A stretch of DNA of 64,000 nt from Paraburkholderia unamae (lineage in GTDB: Bacteria; Pseudomonadota; Gammaproteobacteria; Burkholderiales; Burkholderiaceae). Location of the stretch: NCBI RefSeq assembly GCF_003268775.1, contig NZ_QLSU01000011.1, positions 238,437-302,436 of the forward strand, written 5' to 3'. The position numbers were made by a program, and so were the translations under genes. Below the pieces are notes generated by a model, which was given only the letters and a program-made list of their open reading frames with translations, searched no databases and was not told the DNA's origin. This document shows positions 1 to 8,074 of this stretch, piece after piece; position 1 is the stretch's first letter; every line of letters begins with the position of its first letter.

Positions 1-858
1 GGCCGCCACGGGCCGCCCGTCGACCTCGATGCGGGCCACGAGCGGCGTGCTGTGCAAATCGACTCGCCGCGCGAGGTCGATGAAGAAGTCGCGCACGCGG
101 TCATCCATCAAATAGCGCGAGTCGATTCCGCGCTTGAGCGCCCATTGCCGTTTGTTCGCGAATAGCCACGTCAGCACGCGTTCGGTGTCTTCCGCGCTTT
201 CGCACCAGCCAATACGCACGTCGCCCTCGCGGCGCAAGCGTCTGCCGCTTGCGCGCAGCGCGGAGCGCAACGTGGAAGGCCGCGTGGCGAGGTAATCGTT
301 CCATGACGCATACGCGCGCAGTCCGATCGCATAGCCGGGCATCACGCGCCAGCGTGCGGGCAGCGACGTTTGCACCCAGGACTGCGGCGCCGCGTCGAGT
401 GCGCGCTGGAGTGCGCCACCGTTTTCGAGCATGGGAACATGAAGCACGTCGGCGTGAATGCGTCGGATCGCCTCGCGCGCCGCATCGTAAAGCTCGGTGC
501 GCCGCGTGTCTGCGATGAGCGGGCCGCCATATTCTTCGCCGCATCCGCAGCCGAGCGTTTGCGCGCTGCGCAATACGCCCTTGCGCACGATCGCGACTGG
601 CCAGAGCGCCACCAGTTCGTGCGCGTCGTGCACGGTCGCGACTTCGATGGTCGCGCCGCTTGCGAGAGCCTCTGCCGCCGCGGCCTCGCAGTAAGCGAAA
701 TCGATGAACGGCGAATGCGCCTCGGCGGCGGCGCATAGCGCCCGCCATGACGGCTCGAATGCACGAAACGCATCGATGCGCTTGCAGGCGTGCACTGCGT
801 AGCGGAAGTCAGCAAGCGGGGACGACGACTCGTACATCGCGAGCACGGAAGTCGGCAC
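1..858 (-). CDS. GNAT-fold acyltransferase of the CelD/BcsL family, 3' end outside the window
   Basis: The reading frame is open from a GTG at 858 to the window edge (286 codons, no stop). The GTG has a good ribosome site (CAGGAGAC) just upstream and lies 35 bases after the stop of the methyltransferase gene, so the two are probably co-transcribed. The protein resembles the acetyltransferase family linked to cellulose and other polysaccharide synthesis: an N-terminal 'FRAFEPSWRALCAAAEAHSP' stretch, and a basic central segment (STLRSALRASGRRLRREG) typical of the GNAT_6 fold before the second half-domain. The substrate cannot be read from sequence. The C-terminus is missing because the window starts inside the gene. 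I am fairly sure of the fold and unsure of the role. Confidence 0.75.
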   Translation of the reverse strand, partial: MPTSVLAMYESSSPLADFRYAVHACKRIDAFRAFEPSWRALCAAAEAHSPFIDFAYCEAAAAEALASGATIEVATVHDAHELVALWPVAIVRKGVLRSAQTLGCGCGEEYGGPLIADTRRTELYDAAREAIRRIHADVLHVPMLENGGALQRALDAAPQSWVQTSLPARWRVMPGYAIGLRAYASWNDYLATRPSTLRSALRASGRRLRREGDVRIGWCESAEDTERVLTWLFANKRQWALKRGIDSRYLMDDRVRDFFIDLARRVDLHSTPLVARIEVDGRPVAA

Positions 859-893
859 AGGCGTCTCCTGAATGAACTCGCCCAACGTGTGAG

Positions 894-1823
894 TCAGGCC
901 TCGAGCGAAGCGCTGAGCCCGTCTTTTGCCGCAATGCGGCGGTTGCGGTCGGCGTACGAATCGGGGCGCGCGCCGCGCACGCTTTGCCAGATGACGACGC
1001 TCTCGGCATCTTCCGGGCCGAAGCCGATTTCATTGTGATCGTAGGCCAGTACGCCGGCAAACCAGCGTCTCAACAGTGGCGAGCGGTCGAGTGCCTCGCC
1101 GCACACCGGGTTGTCGTAGACGATGAAGAGATGATCGATCGCGCCGCTCGCGAGACCCGCTTCGAGTTTTGCCAGCAACGCCGCCATCAGCTCCACGCCG
1201 AACGGATTGAACATGAACACGACCACGTTGCCCGAGGGCACCTGGAGATCGGCGACATTGGCGTGCAGCGCGCGAATGGGCGGGCGTTGCGGAAAACGCC
1301 GCGCCATCACCACGGCGTTGGCGTTCGCGGTTCTCACGAGGTCCGCGCTGATGTCGTAGCCCAGCACCAGCGCGAAGGGATATTCGGAAGCGACGATCAT
1401 CGGGCGGCCTTTTCCGCAGCCGATGTCGATGAAGGTATAGCCGGCGATGTCGCCGAGCGTGTCGAGCGCGCGACGGATGATGGTCGGCTGCGACCCCATG
1501 TACGGCCTCAACTGGTCAACGAGGCGCGCGTCGCGCTGTAACGTCGACGAGTCGACAAGGCCGCTCGTGTCCGTGCCGTATTGCAAGTCGATGGGATGGC
1601 GTCGCAGGCAACCCGAGTACACCGCGCGCAGCAGCGGCACGCGGATGCAGATACGACGTACGGGCGGCTTGAACATGGCGCGCTGCACGCTGTCGGGCAG
1701 TCGCGCCACGGCGTTTAGCAATGGTTGCTTCAATGCACGTCCGAGCGCCATTCTCGGCCCGCGGTGTGTCGTCGTTCGCATGGAATGGTGCGCCATGAAC
1801 GTTCCCGGGGAAGGGCTGGTCAT
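894..1823 (-). CDS. Class I SAM-dependent methyltransferase
   Basis: Rossmann-fold methyltransferase of about 309 residues. Motif I is clear (FIDIGCGKGR, residues about 131-140), followed by an acidic post-I position in VLGYDIS and a motif-IV-like NPFGV near 206-210. The N-terminal ~110 residues are basic and lack a clear signal peptide. The substrate is unknown. The start is uncertain: the frame stays open to a GTG at 1955, and ATGs lie at 1823, 1796 and 1751. None has a convincing ribosome site, so I use 1823. It is followed closely by the CelD-like GNAT gene, suggesting a shared role in modifying a small molecule or envelope polymer. This is inference from neighbourhood only. Confidence 0.75.
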   Translation of the reverse strand: MTSPSPGTFMAHHSMRTTTHRGPRMALGRALKQPLLNAVARLPDSVQRAMFKPPVRRICIRVPLLRAVYSGCLRRHPIDLQYGTDTSGLVDSSTLQRDARLVDQLRPYMGSQPTIIRRALDTLGDIAGYTFIDIGCGKGRPMIVASEYPFALVLGYDISADLVRTANANAVVMARRFPQRPPIRALHANVADLQVPSGNVVVFMFNPFGVELMAALLAKLEAGLASGAIDHLFIVYDNPVCGEALDRSPLLRRWFAGVLAYDHNEIGFGPEDAESVVIWQSVRGARPDSYADRNRRIAAKDGLSASLEA

Positions 1824-2208
1824 CGGGCTATGTTCGCGCGGCAAGGCGGGGCGACGCCGCCAATCCTCGGTTGAATTAGGACAAAAACACGACAAAACCG
1901 GGGCAAATCCAGACGACATGCAGGTATCGCGGTGAAGCGTCACAACGACTGTCACATGCGCGTTTTATTGTGAGTGACAGGAAACTAGGGGCGTTGTCGT
2001 GTGGGAGCTTTCACTTCACTCCGAAGCGGCTTTCTTATGGATTGCGCCCTCGATAGTCTCCCGGATTTCTCCACCGATATTTTCGTGTCTTAATGAGCGC
2101 TCATCGCTCGATGCCATGTGTGGGATGCGGTGCCTTGGCGACATATCGGTGTGAATGGGTTTTCCGGACCTGGTCTGTCCAATACTCCCAACTGGAAGAG
2201 GCGAGACG
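1824..2208. other. Intergenic stretch with a short perfect palindrome
   Basis: No convincing gene. It contains ATGAGCGCTCAT at 2093-2104, a 12-base perfect palindrome of the kind bound by TetR-type dimers. A minus-strand open frame (2016-2228) ends in a protein-like stretch (ENIGGEIRETIEGAIHKKA) but has no ribosome site, so I do not call it a gene. Confidence 0.4.
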
Positions 2209-2451
2209 ATGATCGCGCGAGTTGACACCGAAGCGCGCCGCAGGCGCTACGCCATTCACCGCGTCAGCCTGGCCATGAAACGGCTGATGAACGCCGAAGG
2301 CGCAACCGAGAGAATGATGGCGACGCGCTGGGTGAATGCGTGGAGCGGCGCCGTTGGGGAGCGATGGTTTGCGGTCACCGCCTATGGCAACCTGGGACAT
2401 GCGACAATGGCGCGACCTGATTTCAGGGGGCACGCGCACCGGCCCCAGTAA
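2209..2451 (+). CDS. Small hypothetical protein
   Basis: Eighty residues from an ATG preceded by GAAGAGGCGAG, a usable ribosome site. The open frame begins further upstream at 2155, but that start has no such site. The product is basic with a helix-like middle (HRVSSLAMKRLMN-type pattern) and a WVNAWSGAVGERWFAVTAYGN stretch rich in tryptophan. I recognise no family, signal peptide or membrane segment. It stands alone between the methyltransferase region and the next small gene. The amino acid use looks protein-like, but evidence that it is expressed is limited to the ribosome site. Confidence 0.45.
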   Translation: MIARVDTEARRRRYAIHRVSLAMKRLMNAEGATERMMATRWVNAWSGAVGERWFAVTAYGNLGHATMARPDFRGHAHRPQ

Positions 2452-2491
2452 GGGCGCGAAAGCATTAATATGAAACAAAACGCATATTTAA

Positions 2492-2776
2492 TTGACCAAT
2501 TGCGGCGCGAAACGATATTGTCATAATTTAGACATTTCCGCGTTTATCTTGGCTCTTGCAGAATACGAAACCGCCCACTCCTTGAGTATCGAACTGGATG
2601 GCGTGAACTACGCGGGCTCTTATCGCGTGATGACGGGAAGCGTCATCGTGCGCTACGACAACGAAACACGGTCTGCGCAGTACGGCGCGAATCGCCCCGA
2701 AACGGTCGCGCGCTGGCTATTGGCCGATCTCTGCCGCAAATGCGACTCCCGCAAGCGCAAGGCCGGCAAGCGCTGA
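2492..2776 (+). CDS. Small hypothetical protein, start uncertain
   Basis: The frame runs from a TTG at 2492 and gives 94 residues. A later TTG at about 2549 would give about 75. The C-terminal two thirds look like a real folded protein: short beta-like segments (SLSIELDGVNYAGSYRV, GSVIVRYDNETRSAQYG), then an amphipathic helix (PETVARWLLADLCRKC) and a basic tail (RKRKAGKR). No signal peptide or known domain was recognised. The upstream DNA (2455-2540) is AT-rich compared with the surroundings and may hold its promoter. Function unknown. Confidence 0.5.
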   Translation: MTNCGAKRYCHNLDISAFILALAEYETAHSLSIELDGVNYAGSYRVMTGSVIVRYDNETRSAQYGANRPETVARWLLADLCRKCDSRKRKAGKR

Positions 2777-2842
2777 ATCTGTTCGCCCCGGCACTATCTT
2801 CATTGTCCACAAAAAACGCTCCTTGCTGAGCGAAACGTGCCG

Positions 2843-3880
2843 CTACTGCCCCGCAACGGGCTTGCGCGCGGCGACATCGGTTTTGTCACCCTTCCATTGC
2901 GCGCGGATCGTCGCGACGACCGGGGCTGGCAGCGCAATATAATCCAGCGCCTGAATGCTGGGTTCGCCATGCGTGAGCGCCCAATCGAAAAACTTCAGCG
3001 TTTCTTCGTTGCGCGCCGGTTTGTCGGGCGTTGCCTGTAGCAGCACGTAGGTCGCGCCCATCACGGGCCACGCATCCTTGCCCGGTTCATTGGTCAGCAC
3101 CTGATAAAGCGAGCCGGACCAGTCGGCGTTGGCCGCCGCCGCGTTGAACGACTGGGCGCCGGGCTGCACGATCACGCCCGCCGCATTCGTCATGGCGGTG
3201 TACGTCAATCGGTTCTGCTTCGTGAAGTCCCAGGCGATATAGCCGATCGCACCCGGCAGATAGCCCACGAAGGTCGCGACGCCTTCGTTGCCCTTGCCGC
3301 CGATTCCGAGCGGCCAGTGCACGCTTGTACCTTCGCCCACCTTGCGCTTCCATTCGGGACTGACCTGCGAGAGATAGTGCGTCCAGATCAGTGTCGTGCC
3401 TGAGCCGTCGAGCCGCCGCACGACGGCGATGGGCGTGTCGGGCATCTTGATCTTCGGATTGAGGCGCGCGATGGCCGGGTCATCCCAGTAGAGGATCTTG
3501 CCGAGGAAGATCTGGCCGAGCACTTCTCCCGTCAGCATCAACTGGCCGGCCTTGATGCCCGGAAGATTCACGACCGGCACCACGCCGCCGATGGCGGTGG
3601 GGAACTGCCGCAAGCCTTCCTTGTTCAATTGCTCGGCGCTCAGCGGGGCATCGGTTCCGGCGAAATCGACCGTATGCGCCTCGACGGCCTTGAGCCCGTC
3701 CGAAGAGCCGGTGCCGTGATAGCTCACCTTGCCGCCGCCCGACTTCTGATAGTCCGCGGCCCAACGGGTGTAGAGCGGAGCGGCGAACGTGCTGCCGGCG
3801 CCGTTCACGCCTTCGGCGCGGGTCGTGACCGCACAGACGCCGCAGATGAGCGCGACGATGAGGGGGCGCAATGGTCTCAC
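2843..3880 (-). CDS. pstS: Phosphate ABC transporter, periplasmic substrate-binding protein PstS
   Basis: Periplasmic phosphate-binding protein of 345 residues. I start it at GTG 3880 because GGGAGAG lies five bases upstream and a signal peptide follows at once (LRPLIVALICGVCAVTTRAEG). Longer in-frame starts up to 4237 lack this. The mature N-terminus carries the family signature GAGSTFAAPLYTRW (residues 27-40), followed by GTGSSDGLKA and FAGTDAPLS, which form the phosphate pocket. PstS delivers phosphate to the PstCAB permease, but no pstC, pstA, pstB or phoU lies in this window, so this is a lone copy or a separate binding protein. I found no convincing Pho box upstream. Confidence 0.9.
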   Translation of the reverse strand: MRPLRPLIVALICGVCAVTTRAEGVNGAGSTFAAPLYTRWAADYQKSGGGKVSYHGTGSSDGLKAVEAHTVDFAGTDAPLSAEQLNKEGLRQFPTAIGGVVPVVNLPGIKAGQLMLTGEVLGQIFLGKILYWDDPAIARLNPKIKMPDTPIAVVRRLDGSGTTLIWTHYLSQVSPEWKRKVGEGTSVHWPLGIGGKGNEGVATFVGYLPGAIGYIAWDFTKQNRLTYTAMTNAAGVIVQPGAQSFNAAAANADWSGSLYQVLTNEPGKDAWPVMGATYVLLQATPDKPARNEETLKFFDWALTHGEPSIQALDYIALPAPVVATIRAQWKGDKTDVAARKPVAGQ

Positions 3881-4316
3881 AAGGCTCTCCCGTTTAAACG
3901 CTTGGGGAAAATCGCGGAGCCCGATTGGCCAGGGCAATAAAGCTTCTTCCAGGCGGCCGATCAGGCGAGGTCCCGCGCCTTTGCCGGCTGCACCTGCCTC
4001 CTCGTATTGAACGCTCCGCCTCATAGCCATTACAGGACGGTGACGGCCGGGATTCAAGTTGAATCCGGCTATCGTGCGCTTCGCTATTCGCGATGCATGA
4101 CCTCGTCGATCGGCAGAATAATGAGGATAGCAAACGAAATAATCGAGAAGCATTTCGGGCCGCGCATGATTGAGCATGACGATTTCAGCGAGGAAAGAAG
4201 TGTGCGGTAGCGCACATAGCTGCAACGAAAGCTTCATGAAGTGCCGCTACGGTACTACGGTTGACCTCGAGTTTCTCTTGACAAAAAGCTTCTAATTCCT
4301 TACGGAGATGCTACAG
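3881..4316. other. Divergent intergenic region with a 17-base palindrome
   Basis: It separates pstS (minus) from the secreted-protein gene (plus). GGATTCAAGTTGAATCC at 4050-4066 is a perfect odd palindrome, and with one bulged base the arms extend to GCCG/CGGC (4046-4069). It could be an operator or a hairpin. A TTGACA at 4278-4283 has no good -10 partner. No coding sequence supported. Confidence 0.5.
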
Positions 4317-6020
4317 ATGGCCATCAACACCGTTTGCTCCGCACTTTGCCGCCCGAGCTTCAAGGCACGACTCGCGGCACAACCTTCACGTCTTTCCCTT
4401 GCTCTCGCGCTGGCTTGCGCGAGCGCCGGCGCGTTCGCGCAGAACGCCGATCCGTTCTTCGGCGGCAAAGGGGTGCTCGTGGTGAGCCGCAGCGTGTACG
4501 ACAACGCGTCGAGCAACATCACGCCGGGCATGGTGTTGCCGCCCCACTGCAATAGCGCCCAGGCAAGCTGCCCGACGGGCGGCGCGCCGTACGACGGCAC
4601 CTATCCGGCGGTGTGGAACAACGTGCTTTACGACCCGAGCTTCGGCCTCACGGCGCGAATCTTCATCGACACCATCACGCCGTGGGGACAGGTCGTGCGC
4701 ACGCTGGAGGTACCGAACAGCCTGAATCCGGGCAATAGCCACGACCAGCTCGTCACGAGCTTCAGCTCCAAGTCCGAACTCGCGCTGAACCTTTCGAGCG
4801 ACGGCCGCTTCCTGACGTTCATGGGCTACGTCGCACCGGTCGACACGATCGACGTGTCGAACTCGAACACGCCTGGCGCGATTGATCCGACGAACCCCGA
4901 TGGCCAGACGTTCTATCGCGCCGTTGCGCGCCTCGATGCCGAAGGGCACTTCAGCTTTACGGAGACCAACGCATACAGCGGCAATAACGGCCGTAGCGCG
5001 CTGCTCAACAACGGCAACGACAACGGCAAGGGCAACGGTTTCTACTACACCGTGGGCAACGCGGGCAACGGCGCGAATCCGCAGCCCGTGGGCTTGATTC
5101 TCGGCGCGGGCGCGCAGTTCATCGAAGCGAGCAATCAGCATGAGGCGCAACAGACGCCGGGCGCGCCGACGCCGCTCGCGAGCTTCTCGGTCACGCAACT
5201 GGGCGCGAAGGCCGACAAGGTGGGCAAGGATGACAACTACCGCGGCCTGACCGTATTCAACAACGTCGTGTACTTCACGAAGGGCAGCGGTAGCAACGGC
5301 GTGAACACGGTGTACTTCGTCGACACGACGGGCAAGGCTTGCCCCTCGGGCGGCGTAGGCGTGCCCGTGGCCGGCGCGAAGCTGCCGGCCAATCCGCTGG
5401 CGTACGACTCGACGACAGTGGCGACGAGCGGCCTGCCGAGCAATGTGTGCGTGCTCGCGGGCTTCCCGGCGACGCCGAACAAGTCGGCGACGACAGTGGC
5501 CTATCCGTTCGGACTCTGGTTCGCCGATGCGAATACGCTCTACGTGGCCGACGAAGGCGACGGTTACGCGGGCGGCGCCGACCTGTACACGCACGCCGCG
5601 CAGCAGACCGGCGCGGGCCTGCAAAAGTGGGTGTACAACGCGGGCACGAAGTCGTGGAAGCTCGCGTACACGGTGCAGAACGGCCTGAACCTGGGCACGT
5701 CGTACAGCGTGGCGCACTATCCGGAGGGCATCAATAGCGCGACCGGCTTGTCGTGGTCGCCCGCCACCGACGGCCTGCGCAATATCGCGGGCCATGTCGA
5801 ACCGGATGGCACGGTCACGATCTGGGCGATCACCTCCACGGTGAGCGGCAACGGCGACACGGGCGCGGACCCGAACCGTCTCGTCGCCGTGCGCGACGTG
5901 CTGCGCAACACCACGGCCGCGCCGCAGGAGCATTTCGTCACGCTGCGCAACGCCGCCTTTGGCGAAGTGCTGCGCGGCGTGTCGCTCGCGCCGGGAGCAT
6001 CGTCTGGTAAGTGGTTCTAA
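4317..6020 (+). CDS. Secreted protein of unknown function, possibly a beta-propeller
   Basis: 567 residues from ATG 4317, chosen over the ATG at 4308 because the GGAG at 4304-4307 is then nine bases away. A long basic n-region is followed by a hydrophobic core and a cleavage site around residue 41 (ASAGAFA-Q), so the product is exported. The mature part is rich in Asn, Gly, Thr and Val and consists of repeated short beta-like segments such as FGLWFADANTLYVADEGDG, which resemble NHL or other propeller blades. Cysteines are few and scattered. No catalytic motif or known domain was recognised. It is monocistronic, with a strong terminator directly downstream. Confident that it is a real secreted protein; function unknown. 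Confidence 0.7.
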   Translation: MAINTVCSALCRPSFKARLAAQPSRLSLALALACASAGAFAQNADPFFGGKGVLVVSRSVYDNASSNITPGMVLPPHCNSAQASCPTGGAPYDGTYPAVWNNVLYDPSFGLTARIFIDTITPWGQVVRTLEVPNSLNPGNSHDQLVTSFSSKSELALNLSSDGRFLTFMGYVAPVDTIDVSNSNTPGAIDPTNPDGQTFYRAVARLDAEGHFSFTETNAYSGNNGRSALLNNGNDNGKGNGFYYTVGNAGNGANPQPVGLILGAGAQFIEASNQHEAQQTPGAPTPLASFSVTQLGAKADKVGKDDNYRGLTVFNNVVYFTKGSGSNGVNTVYFVDTTGKACPSGGVGVPVAGAKLPANPLAYDSTTVATSGLPSNVCVLAGFPATPNKSATTVAYPFGLWFADANTLYVADEGDGYAGGADLYTHAAQQTGAGLQKWVYNAGTKSWKLAYTVQNGLNLGTSYSVAHYPEGINSATGLSWSPATDGLRNIAGHVEPDGTVTIWAITSTVSGNGDTGADPNRLVAVRDVLRNTTAAPQEHFVTLRNAAFGEVLRGVSLAPGASSGKWF

Positions 6021-6040
6021 GCATCGCGTAGTGAGGCAAG

Positions 6041-6070
6041 AACGGCCGGGTGCGATGCCCGGCCGTTTTC
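6041..6070 (+). terminator. Rho-independent terminator
   Basis: AACGGCCGGG and CCCGGCCGTT form a ten-pair stem around a seven-base loop, followed by a short T run (TTTTC). It ends the secreted-protein transcript. Confidence 0.85.
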
Positions 6071-6086
6071 TTTCGGGAAGTGCGCT

Positions 6087-6971
6087 TTACCGGGTCGCGA
6101 GTTTCGACACGAGCGAAGCGAGCACCTCGCGCAAGCCGGTCGCGCCGAAGCGCCGCTCGCTGTTTGCTTGCACGTCGATCTTGCCGGTGTTGTGAACATC
6201 GTAGAGGTCAGTGATGAGCCGCGCGTGCTCCTCGCTGAGCCCGGCCTTCAGGAGCGTGGGCGACCATGACTCGCGCGGCAAGGCGAGCGGCGCGATCGTG
6301 CGCCCGCTCACTTCGCCGAGTGTCGCGGCGATGTCGTTCACGCTCACGCGCTGCGGCCCTTCGATGCTCACGAGGCGACTTGTGCCGGCCTGCGGCGCAT
6401 CGAGCAGCAGTTCGGCGCTTGCCGCGCCCACGTCCTGCGCGGCGACCGTGGGAAAGCGGTGCTCCAGCGGCAGATGCAGGCTCGGCAGCACGCCGCTTGC
6501 CAGCGCCGTGGGCAGGAACGCGGCCAGGTTCTGCATGTGCTCCGCCGAGCGCAGCACGGTCAGGTGGGTCTCGACAGGCCGCAGGCGCTGTTCGAGATGG
6601 TGAAAAAGCCGCGTGATGCCGGTATTGAGCGGCAATTCCGCGCCATAGTCGGAGATGGCGAGCAGCCGCGCGGGCGGGTTCTCGCGCAAGGCGTCGGTCG
6701 CGACGTCGATCATGGCGCGCATGGTTGATTCGGGGTGCTTGTCATTGACCGGAACGGGGCAGATCAACTGCACGGCGTGCGCGCCCCGAAGCGCTGCGGC
6801 CACCGCGGCGGCGTCGGTCAGATCGGCCAGTGCGATTTCGCAGCCGATTGCCGCGAGCTTGTCTCCATGACGCGCGTTGCGCACCACGGCGCGCACCGGC
6901 TGCCCCGCGCGGCGCAATGCGGCGGCCGTGACGCGGCCGGCCTTGCCCGATGCTCCGAAAATCACGAACAT
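6087..6971 (-). CDS. NmrA/YtfG-like NAD(P)-binding atypical short-chain dehydrogenase
   Basis: 294 residues starting at ATG 6971, eight bases after CTGGAG. The longer open frame to 7094 has no such site. The N-terminus is a Rossmann fold with GASGKAG (residues 6-12) and the pattern typical of NmrA-like and NAD(P)H:quinone-reductase-like proteins, including the RSAEHMQNL stretch in the middle. Such proteins act as redox sensors or as reductases of quinones and similar compounds. No catalytic YxxxK tyrosine is obvious, which fits the atypical group. It is divergent from an AraC regulator, which probably controls it. Substrate unknown. Confidence 0.8.
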   Translation of the reverse strand: MFVIFGASGKAGRVTAAALRRAGQPVRAVVRNARHGDKLAAIGCEIALADLTDAAAVAAALRGAHAVQLICPVPVNDKHPESTMRAMIDVATDALRENPPARLLAISDYGAELPLNTGITRLFHHLEQRLRPVETHLTVLRSAEHMQNLAAFLPTALASGVLPSLHLPLEHRFPTVAAQDVGAASAELLLDAPQAGTSRLVSIEGPQRVSVNDIAATLGEVSGRTIAPLALPRESWSPTLLKAGLSEEHARLITDLYDVHNTGKIDVQANSERRFGATGLREVLASLVSKLATR

Positions 6972-7162
6972 GTTTCGTTTCTCCAGGTTGGCGTGGTGTG
7001 CCTCATCGTAGGCGCACGCGCACGGCAACGCGCGCAGGAAAGGATGACGCCGCGCGCAAACGGATGATTCGATATGACGTTCTCGACGCCGCACGCGCGC
7101 CGCGCGAATCCAGTAGACTGGCCGCGATGCCCAAACGGCTCTTACGCCGGGAGAGGATTGCC

Positions 7163-8059
7163 ATGAGCGCGGTGATTGCAGATTCGAACCGGCAGGCTGG
7201 CGCGAGCCGCAGCCTGCGTTCCAGCGAGGGGTTGGGCTGGCACGGCGGCGGCGCGCAACTGTTGCGCATTAGTGCGGGGCAGCATCGCTTGCCCGCGATG
7301 GCGCAGCATCGAATTGGCATCCATATCGGCGCGCCCGTGCGTGCGCGTTGCGCGTGCGACGGCCGGCGTCAGTCAAGACTCCAGGCGCACGGCGACGCCG
7401 ATGTCGTGCCTGCCGGAACCGATGGCGAATGGACCGATGACGCGGACTGCACGATCCTGCGCGTGAGCTTCGATGACGCCTTCGTGCGATCGATCGCGCA
7501 ACAAATGGAGGGCAGCGCGGGGCGGCGCGAGCTCCTTCCTCATCTGCAACTGCGCGATCCCCGCATCAATGCGCTCGCGGGTGCGCTGCTCGCGGAACTG
7601 GAGTCGGGCGCGGCCTCCGATCCGTTGTTTGCGGAAAGCGTTGGCACGTCGATGGTCGTGCGGCTGCTGGGTTGCGTGGATTCGCGGCGCGGCGGCAGCG
7701 CCGTGCTCGCGCCGCACAAGGCGTCGCGCGTGACCGACTATATCGAATGCCATCTCGATCAACGCCTCACGCTTGCCGAGCTCGCCGCGCTGGCGGAGAT
7801 GAGCGTGCCGCATTTCAAGGCGCTGTTTCGTCAGACGCTCGGCATGCCGGTGCATCAATACGTCGTGCGGCGACGCGTCGAGCGCGCGAAGGCGCTATTG
7901 CTCGAAGGCCGGCTCAGCGTGAGCCAGGTCGCGTTGGAGGCCGGCTTCGCGCATCAAAGCCATATGGCGCACTGGATGACGCGGCTTGTCGGCGTCGCGC
8001 CCCGCGCGCTCGTGAAGATGCAGGATCGGCGGGGCGGGGCGCGTCGTTTGCCGGCGTGA
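7163..8059 (+). CDS. AraC-family transcriptional regulator
   Basis: 298 residues from ATG 7163, preceded by GGAGAGG at a good distance; the open frame reaches back to 6950. The last ~100 residues form the double helix-turn-helix domain: LTLAELAALAEMSVPHFKAL for the first unit and LSVSQVALEAGFAHQSHMAH for the second. The N-terminal part is a variable sensor domain with no family I can name. It is transcribed away from the NmrA-like gene, and a 190-base gap between them would hold both promoters. The likely target is that gene, and the inducer is unknown. It runs convergently towards the YhdH-like reductase with only 15 bases between stops. Confidence 0.85.
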   Translation: MSAVIADSNRQAGASRSLRSSEGLGWHGGGAQLLRISAGQHRLPAMAQHRIGIHIGAPVRARCACDGRRQSRLQAHGDADVVPAGTDGEWTDDADCTILRVSFDDAFVRSIAQQMEGSAGRRELLPHLQLRDPRINALAGALLAELESGAASDPLFAESVGTSMVVRLLGCVDSRRGGSAVLAPHKASRVTDYIECHLDQRLTLAELAALAEMSVPHFKALFRQTLGMPVHQYVVRRRVERAKALLLEGRLSVSQVALEAGFAHQSHMAHWMTRLVGVAPRALVKMQDRRGGARRLPA

Positions 8060-8074
8060 TCGTCGGCCGTAGCG

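Noticed and set aside
370..738. Plus-strand open frame of 122 codons
   Set aside because: It lies opposite the GNAT gene, whose frame has a good start and family motifs. The plus-strand product is rich in Arg/Ala/Glu with no domain, the pattern of a shadow frame in GC-rich DNA.
4120..4200. Pho box-like ATGA repeats before pstS
   Set aside because: ATGATTG and ATGACGA are close together but the spacing and bases do not fit the CTGTCAT-N4-CTGTCAT pattern.
4386..5933. Minus-strand open frame of 515 codons
   Set aside because: It is opposite the secreted-protein gene and its translation is low-complexity Arg/Ala/Val with no motif. The plus frame has a signal peptide and a terminator.
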